Shown here in pieces: positions 8,848 to 17,908 of a stretch of 63,009 bases of DNA. The DNA comes from Bacteroidaceae bacterium (GTDB taxonomy: Bacteria; Bacteroidota; Bacteroidia; Bacteroidales; Bacteroidaceae), in the NCBI GenBank assembly GCA_017541265.1, contig JAFXZK010000014.1, positions 1 through 63,009 on the forward strand, given 5' to 3'. Within the stretch, counting starts at the first letter, position 1, and every line of letters starts with the position of its first letter. A program made the position numbers and the translations under genes. Below the pieces are notes generated by a model, which searched no databases, had not been told where the DNA came from, and saw nothing but the letters and a program-made list of their open reading frames with translations.

Positions 8848-9272
8848 TTGGATTGGCAAGCGACCATGCCGGATTTGCGCTTAAGGAACATGTGAGAGAG
8901 TTCCTCACGAAGAAAGGCATTGAGTTTCACGATTACGGCACTTATAGCGAGGAGCGTTGCGATTATTCCGACTTCGGACATGCTCTTGCAGAGGGCATAG
9001 AGGCTGGCGAGTGTGAGAAAGGCATTGCCGTCTGTGGCAGTGGTGAAGGCATCAGCATGACGCTCAACAAGCATCAGAGCATTCGTGCCGCCCTCTGCTG
9101 GATTCCAGAGATAGCGCATCTTGCCCGTCAGCATAATGATGCCAACGTGCTTGTCATGCCTGGCCGCTTTATCACCAACGAGGAGGCCGATGCCATCATG
9201 GAAGAATACCTGCAGACATCCTTCGAGGGCGGTCGCCATGAACAGCGCATCGCAAAGATTCCTATCAGGTAA
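8844..9272 (+). CDS. rpiB: ribose 5-phosphate isomerase B
   Basis: A 142-residue RpiB/LacAB-family isomerase interconverting ribose 5-phosphate and ribulose 5-phosphate. It has the N-terminal GLASDHAGFALKEHV phosphate/substrate loop and the conserved CGSGEGISMTLNKH active-site segment, where many RpiB have CGTGIG. The start overlaps the tkt stop (ATGA), forming a two-gene pentose-phosphate operon with transketolase, whose substrates it supplies. Confidence 0.95.
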   Translation: MIGLASDHAGFALKEHVREFLTKKGIEFHDYGTYSEERCDYSDFGHALAEGIEAGECEKGIAVCGSGEGISMTLNKHQSIRAALCWIPEIAHLARQHNDANVLVMPGRFITNEEADAIMEEYLQTSFEGGRHEQRIAKIPIR

Positions 9273-9332
9273 AGAACGGACAAAAGGGCAACAACCAATA
9301 CAACGAAGACAGACACGACGCGTTGTGTCGCC

Positions 9333-9420
9333 AGTACTACAGTGGGAGAACTGGAGTTTTCCCGTAGTGGAACTCCGGTTCTCCCACGATGGTACAAGGG
9401 AACTTTGGCACAACATTTGT
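9333..9420. repeat. 22-bp-period repeat array (family C), about 3-4 units
   Basis: Units start at 9333, 9355 and 9377, with a decayed one at 9399. The core is AGTnCTACAGTGGGAGAACTGG-like (first half AGTACTACAGTG) and alternates with its inverse. The same family occurs at 59049-59158. It lies between rpiB and clpC. Confidence 0.75.
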
Positions 9421-9429
9421 AGGACAAAG

Positions 9430-9470
9430 GCAAATGGTAAATTGTAAATGGTTAAATGGTAAATTAAGTA
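9430..9470. repeat. 7-bp-period repeat before clpC
   Basis: Runs of AAATGGT and AAATTGT units ending two bases before the clpC ATG at 9472, so they form the leader just ahead of the start codon. Confidence 0.75.
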
Positions 9471-9471
9471 G

Positions 9472-11982
9472 ATGACGACAAGTTTCTCACCAGACACGTT
9501 CAACATACTGAACTTCAGCAAAGAAGAGGCCAGCCGCCTGCATTGTGGCAGCGTATCGCCCCTGCATCTGCTGCTTGGTATCATCCGACATACAGACAAC
9601 AAGGCAAGTCAACTCTTGGCATATTATCTGCCAGACGGCATCACGACACTCAAAAGTCAATTGGAACTGACAGCACGCCAGCATCAGGTGCTCATCTCCC
9701 CTACTCCTGCCGACATGAATTTCGACACGCAGGCAAACCGCATCATGCGTCTCTGCAAACTTGAGGCAAGCCTGAAGAAGTCCGAAACTATCGAGCCGAT
9801 TCATGTCCTGCTTGCCATCCTGAAAGCCAACGACAACGAGGCAAGTGACATCCTGCAACGCATGGATATAACCTACGAGAAAGTGAATGGTGAATGGTCA
9901 ATGGTGAATGGTCAATCAAATGACGATGATGACGAAGAAGACCTCGAACCCGTTTCTGCTGGTTTGGATGGTAACGTCATTTCCGTCCGCGTACAAAAGA
10001 AGCAGGAAAGCAAGACACCGGCTCTCGACAGCTTTGGCACCGACCTTACACTTATGGCGGCTCAAGACCTCCTCGACCCTGTTGTGGGACGCGAAAGGGA
10101 GATTGAGCGCGTGGCTCAAATCCTGAATAGAAGGAAGAAAAACAATCCTATTCTTATTGGCGAACCAGGTGTCGGCAAGAGCGCTATCGTGGAAGGTTTG
10201 GCCCAACGCATCATCGCGCATCGTGTCAGCCGCACCCTTTGGAACAAGCGTATCGTGGTGCTCGATTTGGGTAGCGTTGTAGCGGGAACCAAGTATCGCG
10301 GCCAGTTCGAGGAACGCCTCCGCTGCATCATGAACGAACTCCAGCAGAACCCTGATATCATCGTGTTTATCGACGAGATTCACACCTTGATTGGCGCAGG
10401 CAATGCGGCTGGTTCGATGGACGCAGCAAACATGCTCAAGCCCGCTCTCAGCAGGGGTGAGTTCCAATGTATCGGTGCCACAACGCTTGACGAGTTCCGC
10501 AAGAGTATTGAGAAGGACGGAGCGCTTGACCGCCGTTTCCAAAAGGTTATGGTCGAACAGACAACGCCTGACGAGACACTTCAAATCCTTCAGAACCTCA
10601 AGGACCGTTACGAGAAGCATCATAATGTCCGCTATACCGACGAAGCGCTCAAGGCTTGCGTCAAGATGACAGGTCGTTACATTACCGACCGAAGCTTCCC
10701 CGATAAGGCAATCGACGTGCTCGATGAAGCCGGAAGCCGCATGAGAATCCAGAACTTCCCTGTGCCTGAAGAGATTACTCGCTTGGAGAAAATTGTCGAA
10801 GAGCTTGAGTTGAAGAAACTCGATGCTGCCGAGAAGCAGGACTTCGAGTTGGCTGCCGACCTCCGCGACCAAAGCAAGAAGGTTCAGCAGGAACTTGAAG
10901 AGGCTCAACAGGTCTGGGAGAAAACCCTCAGCGAAAGCGAGAAGAGCCTTATTGACGAACAAGTCGTGGCAGAAGTCGTCAGCACGATGACAGGCATTCC
11001 TGTGCAGAGAATCGGTCAGGAAGAGAACCAAAGGCTGCGAGGTCTCAAGGAAACTTTGCAGCAAAAGGTCATCGGTCAGGACGAAGCTGTTGCAACTGTT
11101 GCAAGAGCTATCCAGCGTAGTCGTGTCGGACTGAAAGACCCGCAGAAGCCCATCGGCACTTTCCTTTTCGTAGGGCCTACAGGTGTGGGCAAGACATATC
11201 TCGCCAAGTGCCTCGCAGAAGAGTTATTTGGGAAGGCCGATTCTATCATCCGCATCGATATGAGCGAATACATGGAGAAGCATACCGTCAGCCGAATGGT
11301 GGGTGCACCTCCGGGTTATGTGGGTTACGACGAAGGCGGTCAGCTCACAGAACAAGTGCGCCGCAAGCCCTACTCCATCGTGCTTCTCGACGAGATAGAG
11401 AAGGCGCATCAGGATGTCTTCAACCTGCTCCTGCAAGTTATGGACGAAGGAAGGCTGACCGACGGCAACGGCAACACGATTGACTTCCGCAATACCGTCA
11501 TCATTATGACAAGCAACTGCGGCTCGAAGCAGATTCGCGACTTCGGTCGAGGCGTGGGCTTCCAAGACTTCAACGATATGAATACCGGCAAGAAGCAGAA
11601 CCGCGATATCGTCAAGAAAGCGCTCGACAAGCAGTTTGCGCCCGAGTTCATGAATCGTCTCGACAACATCGTTTACTTCGACCACCTTTCGCAAGAGGAT
11701 TTGCAGCGAATTGTTGACATTGAGTTGCGTCCTTTGCTCAGCCGCATCAACGAGCTGGGGCATTCGCTCGAAGTCACCAAAGAAGCCCGCGAACTGCTTG
11801 GCAAGAAGGGTTACGACATCCAGTTCGGCGCTCGTCCCCTCAAGAGAGCCATCCAAGACATGCTCGAAGACCCGCTCTGCGAAATCCTAATGGAAGAGAC
11901 AGAACAAGCCATGAAACTCATTGCAGAAACTAATACAGAAAACCAATTAGTGATAAGTAAAAACACGAATTGCCATGAATAA
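9472..11982 (+). CDS. clpC: ATP-dependent Clp protease ATP-binding subunit ClpC
   Basis: An 836-residue Hsp100 unfoldase with two AAA+ modules: Walker A GEPGVGKS near residue 230 and GPTGVGKT near 568, Walker B segments [13 protein letters not shown] and [10 protein letters not shown]. Between them a UVR-type segment ([13 protein letters not shown], about 457-469) identifies ClpC rather than ClpB. The N-terminal Clp-N repeats span about 1-135. Residues about 138-152 ([14 protein letters not shown]) are encoded by a 7-bp repeat (9883-9921) followed by an acidic DDDDEED run, so the linker after the N-domain is repeat-derived. The last six codons lie in a 96-bp tandem repeat. It should feed substrates to ClpP, which is not in the window. 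Confidence 0.95.
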   Translation: MTTSFSPDTFNILNFSKEEASRLHCGSVSPLHLLLGIIRHTDNKASQLLAYYLPDGITTLKSQLELTARQHQVLISPTPADMNFDTQANRIMRLCKLEASLKKSETIEPIHVLLAILKANDNEASDILQRMDITYEKVNGEWSMVNGQSNDDDDEEDLEPVSAGLDGNVISVRVQKKQESKTPALDSFGTDLTLMAAQDLLDPVVGREREIERVAQILNRRKKNNPILIGEPGVGKSAIVEGLAQRIIAHRVSRTLWNKRIVVLDLGSVVAGTKYRGQFEERLRCIMNELQQNPDIIVFIDEIHTLIGAGNAAGSMDAANMLKPALSRGEFQCIGATTLDEFRKSIEKDGALDRRFQKVMVEQTTPDETLQILQNLKDRYEKHHNVRYTDEALKACVKMTGRYITDRSFPDKAIDVLDEAGSRMRIQNFPVPEEITRLEKIVEELELKKLDAAEKQDFELAADLRDQSKKVQQELEEAQQVWEKTLSESEKSLIDEQVVAEVVSTMTGIPVQRIGQEENQRLRGLKETLQQKVIGQDEAVATVARAIQRSRVGLKDPQKPIGTFLFVGPTGVGKTYLAKCLAEELFGKADSIIRIDMSEYMEKHTVSRMVGAPPGYVGYDEGGQLTEQVRRKPYSIVLLDEIEKAHQDVFNLLLQVMDEGRLTDGNGNTIDFRNTVIIMTSNCGSKQIRDFGRGVGFQDFNDMNTGKKQNRDIVKKALDKQFAPEFMNRLDNIVYFDHLSQEDLQRIVDIELRPLLSRINELGHSLEVTKEARELLGKKGYDIQFGARPLKRAIQDMLEDPLCEILMEETEQAMKLIAETNTENQLVISKNTNCHE
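9883..9921. repeat. 7-bp-period repeat inside clpC
   Basis: Five successive units GTGAATG, GTGAATG, GTCAATG, GTGAATG, GTCAATC, translated in frame as part of the ClpC N-domain linker. This is the same type of repeat that elsewhere stands before start codons. Confidence 0.85.
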
Positions 11983-12146
11983 CCCACGAATTATCATGAA
12001 TAATAATTATATGAATAATTACTTGGGCAATTATATGGCAATTACATGTTAAAGAGAAACACAAATTACCATGAATGCCTCACGAATTATCCATTAATAA
12101 AATTATATGAACAATAACATGGACTATTATATGGTAATTATATGTT
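11955..12146. repeat. two 96-bp imperfect tandem repeats at the clpC 3' end
   Basis: Unit 1 is 11955-12050 and unit 2 is 12051-12146. They align without gaps at roughly three bases in four, both containing CACGAATTAT-like, AATTATATGAA and ATATGGnAATTA words and ending ATGTT. A more decayed third copy seems to continue to about 12200 (ACATGACAATTATAAGTTAAA). Unit 1 overlaps the last nine codons of clpC. The block fills the clpC-htpG gap and is strongly AT-rich. Confidence 0.8.
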
Positions 12147-12208
12147 AAAGAAAAACGAACCATTTTGTTATTTAATTTATACATGACAATTATAAGTTAA
12201 AAGGTATT

Positions 12209-14260
12209 ATGAAAAGCGGTAACATCGGGGTTACAACCGAGAATATCTTCCCCGTCATCAAAAAGTTCCTCTATAGCGACCACGAAATCTTTATTCGCGA
12301 AATCATCAGTAACGCCGTTGATGCCACACAAAAGCTCAAGACGCTTGCAGGCAAGGGCGACTTCAAAGGCGAGTTGGGAGACCTGAAGATTCGGGTCAGC
12401 ATCGATAAAGACGCTAAGACAATCACCGTTAGCGACAGCGGTATCGGTATGACTGCCGACGAAATCGAGAAGTACATCAACCAGATTGCTTTCTCGGGAG
12501 CCAACGACTTCCTCGACAAATACAAGGACGACGCGAACGCCATCATCGGCCACTTCGGTCTCGGCTTCTACTCATCGTTCATGGTGAGCAAGCAGGTCGA
12601 TATCATCACAAAGAGCTATCAGGACGCACCTGCCGTGAAATGGAGTTGCGACGGAAGCCCAAGCTTTACCCTCGAAGAGGTTGGTAAGGCAGAGCGCGGC
12701 ACGGACATCGTGATGCACCTCGACGACGACTGCCTCGAGTTCCTCGAAAAGGACAAGATAGAAGGCCTGTTGCGCAAGTACTGCCACTTCCTGCCCATTC
12801 CAATCGCTTTTGGCAAGAAGACCGAATGGAAGGACGGCAAGCAAGTCGATACCGACGAAGATAATATAATAAATAATGTAGAGCCGTTGTGGGCAAAGAA
12901 GCCTGCCGACCTCAAGGACGAGGACTACAAGGAGTTCTACCGCCACCTCTTCCCGATGGCCGACGAGCCGCTCTTCTGGATTCACCTCAACGTCGATTAT
13001 CCTTTCAACCTCACCGGCATCCTCTACTTCCCGAAGATAAAGAACAACATCGAAATCCAGCGCAACAAGATTCAGCTCTACTGCAATCAAGTCTTCGTGA
13101 CCGACGCTGTGGAAGGCATCGTGCCCGAGTTCCTGACCTTGCTGCACGGCGTCATCGACTCGCCAGACATCCCTCTGAATGTCAGCCGTAGCTACCTGCA
13201 GAGCGACGCCAACGTCAAGAAGATTAGCTCGTACATCACGAAGAAAGTCAACGACCGCCTCGCTGGCATCTTCAAGAACGAGCGCGAGGACTTCGAGAAG
13301 AAGTGGGACGACATCAAGATATTCATCCACTACGGCCTGCTGACCGAAGAGGACTACTACGACAAGGCAAAGGCCTACTTCCTTTTGAAGGACACCGAGG
13401 GCAAGTACTACACGCTCGACGAGTTCCAAGCCCTCATCAAGGACAACCAGACGAACAAGGACGGACAGCTTGTCTATCTCTATGCCAACGACCCCGACGC
13501 GCAATACACCTATATCGACGCAGCCAAGCAGAAGGGTTACAAGGTGCTCTTGATGGACGGTCAGCTCGACGCACCGCTGATTGGTATGCTTGAAAGGAAG
13601 CTCGAAAAGTCAACCTTTACTCGTGTTGATGCCGACGTCATTGAACGCCTCATTCAGAAAGAGGACACAAAGCGCGAGAAGCTCGAAGCAGAGCGCTCGG
13701 ACAAGCTCTCAATCGTCTTCCGCTCTCAGGCTCCAAAGACAGAGAAGGTTGACTTCAATGTCGAGGCTCAAGCACTTGGCGAAGACCAATTGCCAGTCAT
13801 GATGACGCAGAGCGAGTACATGAGAAGAATGAAAGAAATGGCACGCTTGCAGCCCGGAATGGCCTTCTATGGCGAGATGCCCGATATGTACAACATCGTG
13901 CTCAACACCGACTCACCGCTCATCCGCGAAGTGCTCGAGGATTGCGAGAAGAGCACCGAGGAAGCCCTCAAGCCCATCGAGGCTGAGCTGCGCGGACTGA
14001 ATGCCCGTCAGGCTGTGCTGCGTCAGGAACAGGACAAGAAGAAGCCCGAAGAGATTACTCAGGAAGAGAAGGACGACCTGAAGAAGTGCGGCGAGGACAT
14101 CCGTGCCGAGCAGCAGAAGCGCGACGACGTGCTGAAGGAATACGCCGAGAAGAACGACCGCGTGCATCAGCTCATCGACCTTGCCCTGCTCCAGAACGGC
14201 CTCCTAAAAGGCGAAGCTCTCACCCGTTTCGTCAAGAGAAGCGTGGAACTGATTAAGTAA
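12209..14260 (+). CDS. htpG: molecular chaperone HtpG (Hsp90)
   Basis: A 683-residue Hsp90 homologue. The N-terminal GHKL ATPase has the Bergerat-fold motifs EIISNAVDA (N-box), SDSGIGMT (G1) and GHFGLGFYSSFMV (G2). The middle domain has NVSRSYLQSD with the catalytic-loop Arg. The C-terminal dimerisation half includes an unusually charged segment (RQEQDKKKPEEITQEEKDDLKKC) of the kind found in Bacteroidetes HtpG. It follows clpC, so two ATP-driven protein-quality genes are neighbours, but the 226-bp repeat-filled gap leaves cotranscription open. A terminator follows. Confidence 0.97.
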   Translation: MKSGNIGVTTENIFPVIKKFLYSDHEIFIREIISNAVDATQKLKTLAGKGDFKGELGDLKIRVSIDKDAKTITVSDSGIGMTADEIEKYINQIAFSGANDFLDKYKDDANAIIGHFGLGFYSSFMVSKQVDIITKSYQDAPAVKWSCDGSPSFTLEEVGKAERGTDIVMHLDDDCLEFLEKDKIEGLLRKYCHFLPIPIAFGKKTEWKDGKQVDTDEDNIINNVEPLWAKKPADLKDEDYKEFYRHLFPMADEPLFWIHLNVDYPFNLTGILYFPKIKNNIEIQRNKIQLYCNQVFVTDAVEGIVPEFLTLLHGVIDSPDIPLNVSRSYLQSDANVKKISSYITKKVNDRLAGIFKNEREDFEKKWDDIKIFIHYGLLTEEDYYDKAKAYFLLKDTEGKYYTLDEFQALIKDNQTNKDGQLVYLYANDPDAQYTYIDAAKQKGYKVLLMDGQLDAPLIGMLERKLEKSTFTRVDADVIERLIQKEDTKREKLEAERSDKLSIVFRSQAPKTEKVDFNVEAQALGEDQLPVMMTQSEYMRRMKEMARLQPGMAFYGEMPDMYNIVLNTDSPLIREVLEDCEKSTEEALKPIEAELRGLNARQAVLRQEQDKKKPEEITQEEKDDLKKCGEDIRAEQQKRDDVLKEYAEKNDRVHQLIDLALLQNGLLKGEALTRFVKRSVELIK

Positions 14261-14300
14261 CCCCCGCTCTTAAACCCGATTTGGGTTATAGCCTTCAACA

Positions 14301-14334
14301 AAAGCCTCTGTCGATTAGTTTCGGCAGAGGCTTT
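14301..14334 (+). terminator. intrinsic terminator after htpG
   Basis: Perfect ten-base stem AAAGCCTCTG ... CAGAGGCTTT with a 14-base loop, 40 bases after the htpG stop. The trailing T-run is short because the stem itself ends in TTT. The rest of the 14261-14565 gap is AT/pyrimidine-rich with a promoter near its end and shows no gene. Confidence 0.8.
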
Positions 14335-14520
14335 GACTATCGTCTAACCTTGCTTCAATGTTCAATGATTCTTCCGCGACCACAAACTGTCTAAAAACGA
14401 AATGCCCCTCTTTTATATTTCATCCACGAATTGCACAGATTATACGAATTGCTTTTTCCTTTTTATTGGGCTTTTTCTACTTTTTCCCTCTTTTCGCTTT
14501 TCACTTTACACTTTTTATTG

Positions 14521-14528
14521 TATCTTTG
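14521..14528 (+). promoter_or_regulatory. -7 promoter element before the DUF5687 gene
   Basis: TATCTTTG matches TAnnTTTG, 37 bases before the ATG at 14566. It is followed by a GGACTAT-type 7-bp repeat (about 14549-14570) that overlaps the start codon. Confidence 0.6.
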
Positions 14529-14565
14529 CCCCGAAATAACAGAAAAGGACTATGGACTATAGGCT

Positions 14566-16065
14566 ATGAACTCATATAGGCTCTACAGACTGATAAGCAA
14601 GAATGCCGACCTGAAGGCGGAGCGACATCCGATGCTCGACAAGAACCGCTTCATGAAATTCCTCATGGTCTTCATGTGGCTCTACTATGCTGCCATCCTG
14701 CTCTTTATGGGCGTGGTGATGGCTATGGGGATGCGGCACAGCTACAACGGTGTGGCGGCGTTCCATGTCTTCGACGGCGGGATGCTCTGGGTGCTGGTAA
14801 TAGACTTCTGGCTGCGCTTCACCCTGCAAGAGACACCGGCACAGAACGCACAGCCCTACGCGCTGCTGCCCATCCGCCGCTCGTTCCTGATGAACGTCTA
14901 TCTCACGCGCTCGGGCTTAGCTTTGGGGAATCTCTATTGGGGCTTCCTACTTGTACCGTTCGCACTTATCGCCATTGCCGTGCCGCTTGGCTGGGGTGCC
15001 ACAATCGGCTGGCTGCTTGGCTGGTGGCTGCTTCTGGTCATGAACGGCTATGCCTACCTCTTCTGCCGTGCGCTTGTCCTGAAGCATTTGGCTTGGCTGC
15101 TGCTTCCTGCTGCCATTCACGGGGCTTTGGTTGCCATCATGCTCGTGCCGGACAAGAATCCGATCGACATGCCCCAGACGCTCTTCATGTACGGCTTCCT
15201 CAAGTGGGAGCTTTGGCCGTTCCTCCTCGTCGGTACGCTGATTGCCCTGCTCTATCTCGCGAATTACAAGCTGCAGATGGGCATGGTCTATGACGAGGTG
15301 GGCAAGAAGGAGGAGAAGGAAATCAAGCACGCTACGCAGCTGAACTTCTTGAACCGCTACGGACGGCTTGGCGAGTACTTCAAGCTCGAGATAAAGCAAA
15401 GGCTGCGCAACAAGACAGTGAGGATGAGCTTTTTCGTAGGCCTTGGACTGATGATAATGTTCAGCCTCATCATGTACTTCAGCGACGTCTATGACGGCTC
15501 GTTCATGCGCTCGTTCATCTGCCTCTACAACTACATCATCCTGGGCATGATGACGCTCATCACCATCATGTGCTACGAGGGCAACTACATCGACGGCCTT
15601 ATGAGCCGCCGCGAGAGCATCCTGCAACTGCTCAAGGCAAAATACTACTTCAACGTCCTGTTGCTGCTCATCCCGCCCATCATCCTGCTGCCCTTGATGA
15701 TTATCGGCAAGATGTCCGTCTGGATGAATGTCGGCTACTTCTTCTTCACGGCGGGCGTGCTCTATCCGCTCTTCTTCCAGATGGCAGTCTATAACAACAA
15801 CACGTTGCCGATGAATACAAAGATAACGAGCAAGCAGGGCACGACGGCACAGCAAATCATCAGCATCGTCATCCTCTTTCTGCCGATTGGACTGGAGAAG
15901 GCGGCAACGGCTTTGCTGGGCGACCCCTGGGGCTATGTGTTCCTTGCCGTGCTGGGTATTGCTGGCATCGCCACGCATCAGTATTGGCTGCGGAATGTCT
16001 ATCAGCGTTTCATGGCACGGAGATACCAAAACATGGAAGGGTTTCGCGCTTCAAGGCAAAATTAA
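14566..16065 (+). CDS. DUF5687 family membrane protein (ABC permease-like)
   Basis: A 499-residue integral membrane protein with about ten to twelve hydrophobic helices, for example LMVFMWLYYAAILLFMGVV, PFALIAIAVPLGWGA and ILFLPIGLEKAATALLG. The conserved YALLPIRRSFLMNVYL segment near residue 100 is typical of DUF5687, a Bacteroidetes family always found beside an ABC ATPase. It is inferred to be the permease partner of the ATPase 63 bases downstream. The substrate is unknown. The first codons (MNSYRLYR) are encoded by a GGACTAT-type repeat, and MLDKNRFMKF (about residue 23) is an alternative start. Confidence 0.85.
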   Translation: MNSYRLYRLISKNADLKAERHPMLDKNRFMKFLMVFMWLYYAAILLFMGVVMAMGMRHSYNGVAAFHVFDGGMLWVLVIDFWLRFTLQETPAQNAQPYALLPIRRSFLMNVYLTRSGLALGNLYWGFLLVPFALIAIAVPLGWGATIGWLLGWWLLLVMNGYAYLFCRALVLKHLAWLLLPAAIHGALVAIMLVPDKNPIDMPQTLFMYGFLKWELWPFLLVGTLIALLYLANYKLQMGMVYDEVGKKEEKEIKHATQLNFLNRYGRLGEYFKLEIKQRLRNKTVRMSFFVGLGLMIMFSLIMYFSDVYDGSFMRSFICLYNYIILGMMTLITIMCYEGNYIDGLMSRRESILQLLKAKYYFNVLLLLIPPIILLPLMIIGKMSVWMNVGYFFFTAGVLYPLFFQMAVYNNNTLPMNTKITSKQGTTAQQIISIVILFLPIGLEKAATALLGDPWGYVFLAVLGIAGIATHQYWLRNVYQRFMARRYQNMEGFRASRQN

Positions 16066-16084
16066 AAGGGTGAAAAAGTGAATA

Positions 16085-16127
16085 GGTGAAAAAATAAATT
16101 GTAAATTGTCAAATTGTAAATTGATTC
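16085..16127. repeat. 7-bp-period repeat before the ABC ATPase
   Basis: AAATTGT and AAATTGTC units, AATTGTAAATTGTCAAATTG in the core, ending just before the ATG at 16129. Confidence 0.8.
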
Positions 16128-16128
16128 G

Positions 16129-16887
16129 ATGGATATAAAAATTAAAGACCTCAAGAAGACTTTCGGCGAAAAAGTTGCCGTCGATATACCAGAGCTTACT
16201 ATCCACAGCGGCGAGCTGCTAGGGCTGGTGGGAAACAACGGTGCTGGCAAGAGCACCCTCTTCCGCCTCATCCTCGACCTCATCAAGGCAGACACGGGAA
16301 CGGTCAGAATGATTGGACAATTGGACAATTTCATAACTGGACAATTGTCAAATTGTCAAATGATAGATTTGAATGTCGCCGAAACCGAGGTCTGGAAGGA
16401 CTGGACGGGTGCTTTTGTTGACGAAGGTTTCCTCATCGACTACCTCACGCCCGACGAGTACTTCCAATTTATTGCCCGCCTTACAGACACAAGCGACGAG
16501 CAGCTTCAGGAGTTCCTCGCCCAGTTCCAGCACTTCATGGCCGACGAGCTGGCAGGGCAGAAGAAGCTCATCCGTACCCTCAGCGCCGGCAACAAGCAGA
16601 AGGTGGGCATCATGGCAGCTATGCTCCTGCGCCCGCAAGTGCTCATTCTCGACGAACCCTTCAACTTCCTCGACCCCAGCAGCCAGAACGCCATCAAGCA
16701 CCTGCTGAAGAAGTACAACGAAGAGACGGGCGCCACCATACTAGTCAGCAGCCACAACCTGCAACACACGGTCGATATCAGCAACCGCATCGTGCTTCTC
16801 GAGCACGGCAAGGTCATCCACGACATCGACAACCGCGAGAAGCAGGCACAGACCATCCTCGAGAACTACTTTGAAATAAACGAATAA
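16129..16887 (+). CDS. ABC transporter ATP-binding protein
   Basis: A 252-residue ABC ATPase: Walker A GNNGAGKST (residues 35-43), signature LSAGNKQKV (about 153-161), Walker B VLILDEPFNFLD and switch His in VSSHNL. It is inferred to power the upstream DUF5687 membrane protein. Residues about 61-78 (MIGQLDNFITGQLSNCQM) replace the ordinary loop between Walker A and the Q-loop. They are encoded by ATTGGACA/ATTGTCAA repeats (16310-16364) of the kind found between genes, which looks like an in-frame insertion of repeat DNA. The core motifs are intact, so the protein is probably active. Confidence 0.93.
   Translation: MDIKIKDLKKTFGEKVAVDIPELTIHSGELLGLVGNNGAGKSTLFRLILDLIKADTGTVRMIGQLDNFITGQLSNCQMIDLNVAETEVWKDWTGAFVDEGFLIDYLTPDEYFQFIARLTDTSDEQLQEFLAQFQHFMADELAGQKKLIRTLSAGNKQKVGIMAAMLLRPQVLILDEPFNFLDPSSQNAIKHLLKKYNEETGATILVSSHNLQHTVDISNRIVLLEHGKVIHDIDNREKQAQTILENYFEINE
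16310..16364. repeat. 7/8-bp repeat inside the ABC ATPase gene
   Basis: ATTGGACAATTGGACAATT followed by TTCATAAC and then two AATTGTCA units, in frame within the coding sequence. Words match the intergenic repeat 200 bases upstream (16085-16127). Confidence 0.8.
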
Positions 16888-16924
16888 ACAACCAACATAA
16901 TTAACTTTTCTAAAAACCACAATT

Positions 16925-17779
16925 ATGAAAAAGACAATGCTTAGTTTGGCAATTGCCTTTGTGGCAATGACAAGCGCCAATGCACAAACGAAGTTGTTAG
17001 GCAAGTTGGCAGACCTGAACATTCTCAATCACCTGACCGTAGGCTTGAACGTGGGAACAACCGGCATAGGAGCCGATGTTTCCATGCCCTGTACCCCCTT
17101 TGTTGATTTTGAAGCAGGCTTCACCATCATGCCGAAAATCAAGTACAGCACAGACATACATCCAAACGTGTCGAGCTATACGGAATATACGGGCGCATCA
17201 AGTGTTGTCCGGAGTCTTGGATTAAGCAATGTACCCATTCAAGGCAAGCTGAACATGGTAAACGGAAAATTCCTGATTAATGTCTATCCCGTTCCTAAGC
17301 TCAGCAATTTCCATATCACAGCCGGTGCATATTTCGGTAGAGGCAACATTGTAGATGTCTATAACACCGTGTATGGACAATTAAGTCCAATCAACACGGC
17401 AAACAACGAAATTGCCAACTACAATCTCAACTATGCCATTCCCAACAATCTCCCGACGCAACAAAGAATCGGCGTTGAGCTTGGCGACTATCTGCTTACC
17501 CCAAATGCATTTGGCAATGCCAGTGCATCACTGAAGACCCATGGCTTCAAGCCATATCTTGGCATCGGTTTTGGTCGTGCAACGACAAAAACCAAGCGTA
17601 TCGGATTCAAGTTCGACCTGGGCGCCTTGTTCTGGGGTTCTCCTGAAATTGTCGACCACAACGGCGTGTCCCTCTCGAAGCAGAACTGGAACGGCAAGGA
17701 CGGCGGCGCTTTCCGCGTTATCAGCAAGATTAAGGTCTATCCCGTCCTGAACTTCCGCCTCTGTGGCAGAATCTTCTAA
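16925..17779 (+). CDS. secreted/outer-membrane beta-barrel-type protein, unknown function
   Basis: A 284-residue protein with a clear signal peptide (MKKTMLSLAIAFVAMTSANAQ, cut after Ala20). The mature part alternates polar and hydrophobic residues (HLTVGLNVGTTGIGADVSM, KPYLGIGFGRATTKTKRIGF) and ends with an aromatic residue (NFRLCGRIF), the usual signature of outer-membrane barrels. I do not recognise the family. It follows the ABC ATPase by 37 bases, so it may share a transcript with the ABC pair. Confidence 0.75.
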   Translation: MKKTMLSLAIAFVAMTSANAQTKLLGKLADLNILNHLTVGLNVGTTGIGADVSMPCTPFVDFEAGFTIMPKIKYSTDIHPNVSSYTEYTGASSVVRSLGLSNVPIQGKLNMVNGKFLINVYPVPKLSNFHITAGAYFGRGNIVDVYNTVYGQLSPINTANNEIANYNLNYAIPNNLPTQQRIGVELGDYLLTPNAFGNASASLKTHGFKPYLGIGFGRATTKTKRIGFKFDLGALFWGSPEIVDHNGVSLSKQNWNGKDGGAFRVISKIKVYPVLNFRLCGRIF

Positions 17780-17908
17780 ATGTACAATTTAGCCATTTAC
17801 AATGTACAATTTAAGTACAAAAGGATTCATTTACAAATTCTTTTCCTTGTAAATTGCCAAATGGTTAAATTGTAAATAAATGGTAAATTGTAAATTGTAA
17901 AATTGTAA
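17779..17908. repeat. 130-bp tract of 7-bp-period repeats
   Basis: The whole gap is built from TGTACAATTTA, ATTTACAA and, from 17850, AAATTGTAAAT/GGTTAAAT units in both orientations. It runs into the ATG of the Gate-domain gene at 17909. No promoter can be told apart inside it. Confidence 0.85.

Noticed and set aside
9916-11064. Long minus-strand open frame opposite clpC
   Set aside because: Antisense shadow of a well-supported ClpC; composition is atypical and no motif is seen.
14947-16029. His/Asp-rich minus-strand frame opposite the DUF5687 gene
   Set aside because: Its composition is simply the complement of a hydrophobic membrane-protein gene.
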